This document shows, piece after piece, positions 61,779 to 64,000 of a DNA stretch of 64,000 nucleotides. The DNA comes from Geovibrio thiophilus (GTDB lineage Bacteria > Chrysiogenota > Deferribacteres > Deferribacterales > Geovibrionaceae), in NCBI RefSeq assembly GCF_004087915.1, contig NZ_CP035108.1, forward strand, positions 558,001 through 622,000, in the 5' to 3' direction. Under the pieces are notes generated by a model. It was given only the letters and a program-made list of their open reading frames with translations, did not search any database and had not been told where the DNA came from. Position 1 is the stretch's first letter; the number at the start of each line of letters is the position of its first letter. A program made the translations under genes and the position numbers.

Positions 61779-61917
61779 TTAGGAGCTCTCTCAGATTTCT
61801 GCTTGCATATTCTAAAACTTTGTCTTATCTATGTACGGGTTTCGCCGTTGTTAAATAACAATAAAGTTGTCAATTGTTTGCAAATGGCAAACCATAAGAA
61901 AAGTCAGGAGAATGTTT

Positions 61918-63171
61918 ATGTTCAGGCGTTTAATTTTAATTATTGCTGCTGCGTGTTTTATTTTACCTTCGGCGGCGTTTGCCAGCGGTTTTGCGATTAA
62001 CGAGCAGGGCGCAAAGGCACTGGGTATGGGGGGCGCATTCGCGGCTCAGGCTGACGATCCCACGGCGGTTTACTACAACCCCGCAGGCATTACCCAGCTT
62101 GAAGGAACTCAGGTTTCTTTGGGATTCTCTCTTATTCAGCCTTCCACTGAATTTGAAGGTCAGTATTTCGGAGGTTCTGTTTCCGGTGAAACAGAAGACA
62201 AGACTTTTGTCATCCCCAACCTTTATATAACAACAAAAATCAACGACAGGCTTTCATTCGGCTTCGGCTCCTTCATCAATTTCGGTCTCGGAATGGACTG
62301 GAAAGACGACTGGGCGGGCGCTTATCTTGTAGGCGGAAGAAACGCTGAAATAGCCACATACACTTTTAACCCCGTTCTTGCATACAGAGTCACAAATGAT
62401 CTCAGCCTCGCTGCCGGTCTTGTTTACCAGAGAATGGATGTGACTATAGAGTCTATGACCACCCCCGCTGCTCTTGCAAGCGGCATTCCTTCTTCCCCTC
62501 TCAAGCTTGAAGGCGACAGCGACGCGTGGGGATGGAACGTCGCCGCTCATTATAAGCTCGGCAAAAACTGGCGTTTCGGTCTCAGTTACAGACCCGAAAT
62601 GAAGCACGAAGTTGAAGGAACAAGTAAAACTGATTCTCCTCTTGCTGCCGTCTACGAAATCTCAGGAGACTTCAAAGCCGATATAACTCTGCCCGCGGTC
62701 ACGTACGTTGCCGCTGCATGGTCAAACGGCAAATGGACTTTTGAATTTGACGGACAGTATACACAGTGGTCGTCATACGATGAGCTTAACCCCGAAGGTC
62801 TCTCGGACATAGGCGTGAAGCCCAAAAACTGGGATGACGTGTGGGCACTCCGTTTCGGCGGTCAGTATAAGCTTAATGAAATGGTCGATCTCCGCGCGGG
62901 CATAATCAGAGACTACAGTCCCATCCCCGATGAGTGGGTAGACCCTATGCTCCCCTCCGGTGACCGCTGGCTTTACACTGTGGGTGCGGGCTTTCATTTC
63001 GGCAAAAGCTTTGACCTTGATCTTGCCTACAACTATCTTGATGACGAAAACAGAAAGTTCGATAACGAAGCGGGCAATATCGTAAAAAATACTGACGCAA
63101 CCAGACTTACCGGTGAGTTCAAAAACACAGACGCGCACATATTCGCAGTCAACCTTACCTACAAGTTCTAA
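61918..63171 (+). CDS. FadL/OmpP1-family outer-membrane transporter
   Basis: 417 residues. A signal peptide (1-22, MFRRLILIIAAACFILPS, cleaved after AFA) precedes the FadL N-terminal hatch SGFAINEQGAKALGMGGAF and the family motif DDPTAVYYNPAG. A 14-strand barrel follows, ending in a terminal aromatic (NLTYKF). Relatives import long-chain fatty acids or hydrocarbons. ATG 61918 was chosen for its 8-base spacing from AGGAGA; ATG 61912 is also possible. Confidence 0.92.
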   Translation: MFRRLILIIAAACFILPSAAFASGFAINEQGAKALGMGGAFAAQADDPTAVYYNPAGITQLEGTQVSLGFSLIQPSTEFEGQYFGGSVSGETEDKTFVIPNLYITTKINDRLSFGFGSFINFGLGMDWKDDWAGAYLVGGRNAEIATYTFNPVLAYRVTNDLSLAAGLVYQRMDVTIESMTTPAALASGIPSSPLKLEGDSDAWGWNVAAHYKLGKNWRFGLSYRPEMKHEVEGTSKTDSPLAAVYEISGDFKADITLPAVTYVAAAWSNGKWTFEFDGQYTQWSSYDELNPEGLSDIGVKPKNWDDVWALRFGGQYKLNEMVDLRAGIIRDYSPIPDEWVDPMLPSGDRWLYTVGAGFHFGKSFDLDLAYNYLDDENRKFDNEAGNIVKNTDATRLTGEFKNTDAHIFAVNLTYKF

Positions 63172-63180
63172 ATAATAAAC

Positions 63181-63209
63181 CTGAGGGAGCCCCGCGAGGG
63201 CTCTCTCAG
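63181..63209 (+). terminator. Hairpin terminator after the FadL-type gene
   Basis: Perfect 12-bp stem CTGAGGGAGCCC/GGGCTCTCTCAG with a very short loop. The U tract is poor, so part of the effect may be 3'-end protection. The following bases up to 63419 contain only a 13-base fragment of the C-rich repeat (63247-63259) and no gene. Confidence 0.7.
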
Positions 63210-63419
63210 ACTGATCAAAGACATTAGCAGGCTTGTTTATGTCTGTAAAATCCCCCTCAAGAGCTCCTTCTCCGGTTATGCTCATTTACATTATCTGTCC
63301 GCCTCTGTCAGGGATCGCACTGGAAGAGGGCAGCTGAACCGCCTGCTTTTTAATCAAGAGCTTTTTTATCTTCTTAATCCTAAATCAGGGTTGACTTATC
63401 CGTCTCTTCATAGCAGAAT

Positions 63420-63600
63420 AACTCATCGGGAATCAGGGAAGCGCGGTTAAAATCCGTCACTGCCCCCGCAACTGTGAGCCGGACGAAAGCTCCTTTTCTT
63501 TGCCACTGTCAGCCGTACGGGAAGGCGGAGCGATTAGGGTGACGGCGAGTCAGGATACCTGCCCCGTGGAATAAACTGCCCATCGGAGGGATGGATGAGA
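63420..63600 (+). ncRNA. Adenosylcobalamin (B12) riboswitch
   Basis: The conserved blocks of the cobalamin aptamer appear in order: GGGAAGCGCGGTTAAAATCC, CTGCCCCCGCAACTGTGAG, GCCACTG (63502), GGGAAGGCGG, and the B12 box AGTCAGGATACCTGCC (63549-63564). The closing P1 helix is CTCATC (63422-63427) with GATGAG (63594-63599). It controls the ribonucleotide reductase gene downstream. Binding of adenosylcobalamin normally lowers expression. Confidence 0.96.
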
Positions 63601-63652
63601 TTATTACACGCCATTAATATTTCAGCGCATATAATCTTAACATGCTAAACGT

Positions 63653-63684
63653 CCTCCGGCTGGAACTGTGCTTATTTTCGGAGG
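63653..63684 (+). promoter_or_regulatory. Shine-Dalgarno-sequestering hairpin (riboswitch expression platform)
   Basis: CCTCCG (63653-63658) is complementary to CGGAGG (63679-63684), which is the ribosome-binding site of the gene starting at 63694. No terminator U tract follows. The switch therefore most likely acts on translation. Confidence 0.75.
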
Positions 63685-63693
63685 ATTGATTAT

Positions 63694-64000
63694 ATGATTG
63701 AAAAAGTTATGAAACGTGACGGACGCTTTGTCCCCTTTGATCAGGAGCGCATAGCGAACGCCATCTTCAAGGCGGCGAAATCCGTCGGCGGAACGGACAG
63801 GAACAATGCCGCCGCCCTTTCCCTTATTGTAACCAGAAAGCTTACCGATGCCTGCGAACGCTACGGTTCCTGCTCCGTGGAGGAGATACAGGACTGCGTG
63901 GAAAAGGTGCTCATTGAACAGGGGCATGCCAAAACAGCCAAGGCATTTATAATATACAGGAAACAGCGTGCGGACATCCGCTCCATCACAGACAGCATGG
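63694..64000 (+). CDS. Ribonucleotide reductase, N-terminal ATP-cone (cut by window edge)
   Basis: The first 102 residues form an ATP-cone allosteric domain: VMKRDGRFVPFDQERIANAI, in blocks, then SVEEIQDCVEKVLIEQG and GHAKTAKAFIIYRKQRADIR. Such a cone heads class I (NrdA), class II (NrdJ) and class III (NrdD) enzymes, and the catalytic part is outside the window. A B12 riboswitch usually represses B12-independent enzymes, so class III (NrdD) or class I is the better guess. The RBS GGAGG is 9 bases before the ATG. Confidence 0.85.
   Translation, partial: MIEKVMKRDGRFVPFDQERIANAIFKAAKSVGGTDRNNAAALSLIVTRKLTDACERYGSCSVEEIQDCVEKVLIEQGHAKTAKAFIIYRKQRADIRSITDSM

Overview
The window looks like a chromosomal segment of a Gram-negative, motile, respiratory anaerobe or microaerophile. 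It carries LPS synthesis (LpxB), a FadL-type outer-membrane protein, a secretin-based type IV pilus system, a flagellum, many c-type hemes and hydrogenase maturation genes. Gene content and protein flavour (cluster ilvDBN-ilvC-psd-pssA-leuA, multiheme cytochromes, encapsulated ferritin, a split ATP synthase F0 operon, moderate GC) fit Deferribacterota, for example a Geovibrio/Seleniivibrio-like organism. That placement is an inference; no rRNA is present to settle it.

Layout. 1-0.4 kb: start of ruvB (minus). 0.5-10.3 kb: an aldo/keto reductase, then branched-chain amino-acid synthesis (ilvD, ilvB, ilvN, ilvC, leuA) interleaved with phosphatidylethanolamine synthesis (psd, pssA). There is an attenuator-like terminator before ilvD and a Leu-rich 23-codon leader before leuA. 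10.4-13.8 kb: a heme-binding chemoreceptor, an encapsulin/encapsulated-ferritin iron-storage pair and a small membrane protein. 13.8-14.9 kb: an array of structured repeats; a single copy of the same element sits at the 3' end of ilvN. 15-18.2 kb (minus): an 11-heme cytochrome and the F0 ATP synthase operon (atpZ-like, atpI-like, atpB, atpE). 18.4-25.7 kb: CPA2 antiporter-EIIA fusion, hemL, a glycosyltransferase, an MsbA-type ABC exporter, a NifX-like protein and a rhomboid protease. 25.7-32.1 kb: hypC, hypD and hypE, separated by a large sorted lipoprotein and a histidine kinase, with a small c-type cytochrome lipoprotein after hypE. 32.1-38.7 kb: hisI, pilMNOPQ, lpxB. 39.1-48.3 kb: flagellar genes fliK, flgD, flgE, motA, motB, fliL, fliN, fliO, fliP, fliQ. 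48.3-54.8 kb: murI, an HD-GYP phosphodiesterase, a sigma-54 activator and rnr. 54.9-56.2 kb: an AT-rich toxin-antitoxin-chaperone module (MqsR, MqsA, SecB-like). 56.2-61.7 kb: two large sensor kinases and a DUF2325 gene under a consensus promoter with a DtxR-like operator. 61.9-64 kb: a FadL-family porin, then an adenosylcobalamin riboswitch controlling a ribonucleotide reductase gene that runs off the window.

Most genes are orthodox. The items most worth a second look are the repeat family (copies with different stems but a constant 10-nt loop centred on CAGGATG, and a copy flanked by a 26-bp direct repeat), the leu leader peptide, the TAC module with a terminator-like hairpin inside the antitoxin gene, the fliO/fliP junction (A7 slippery run and no good canonical start), the B12 riboswitch with a Shine-Dalgarno-sequestering hairpin, and the metal-operator-controlled DUF2325 gene.
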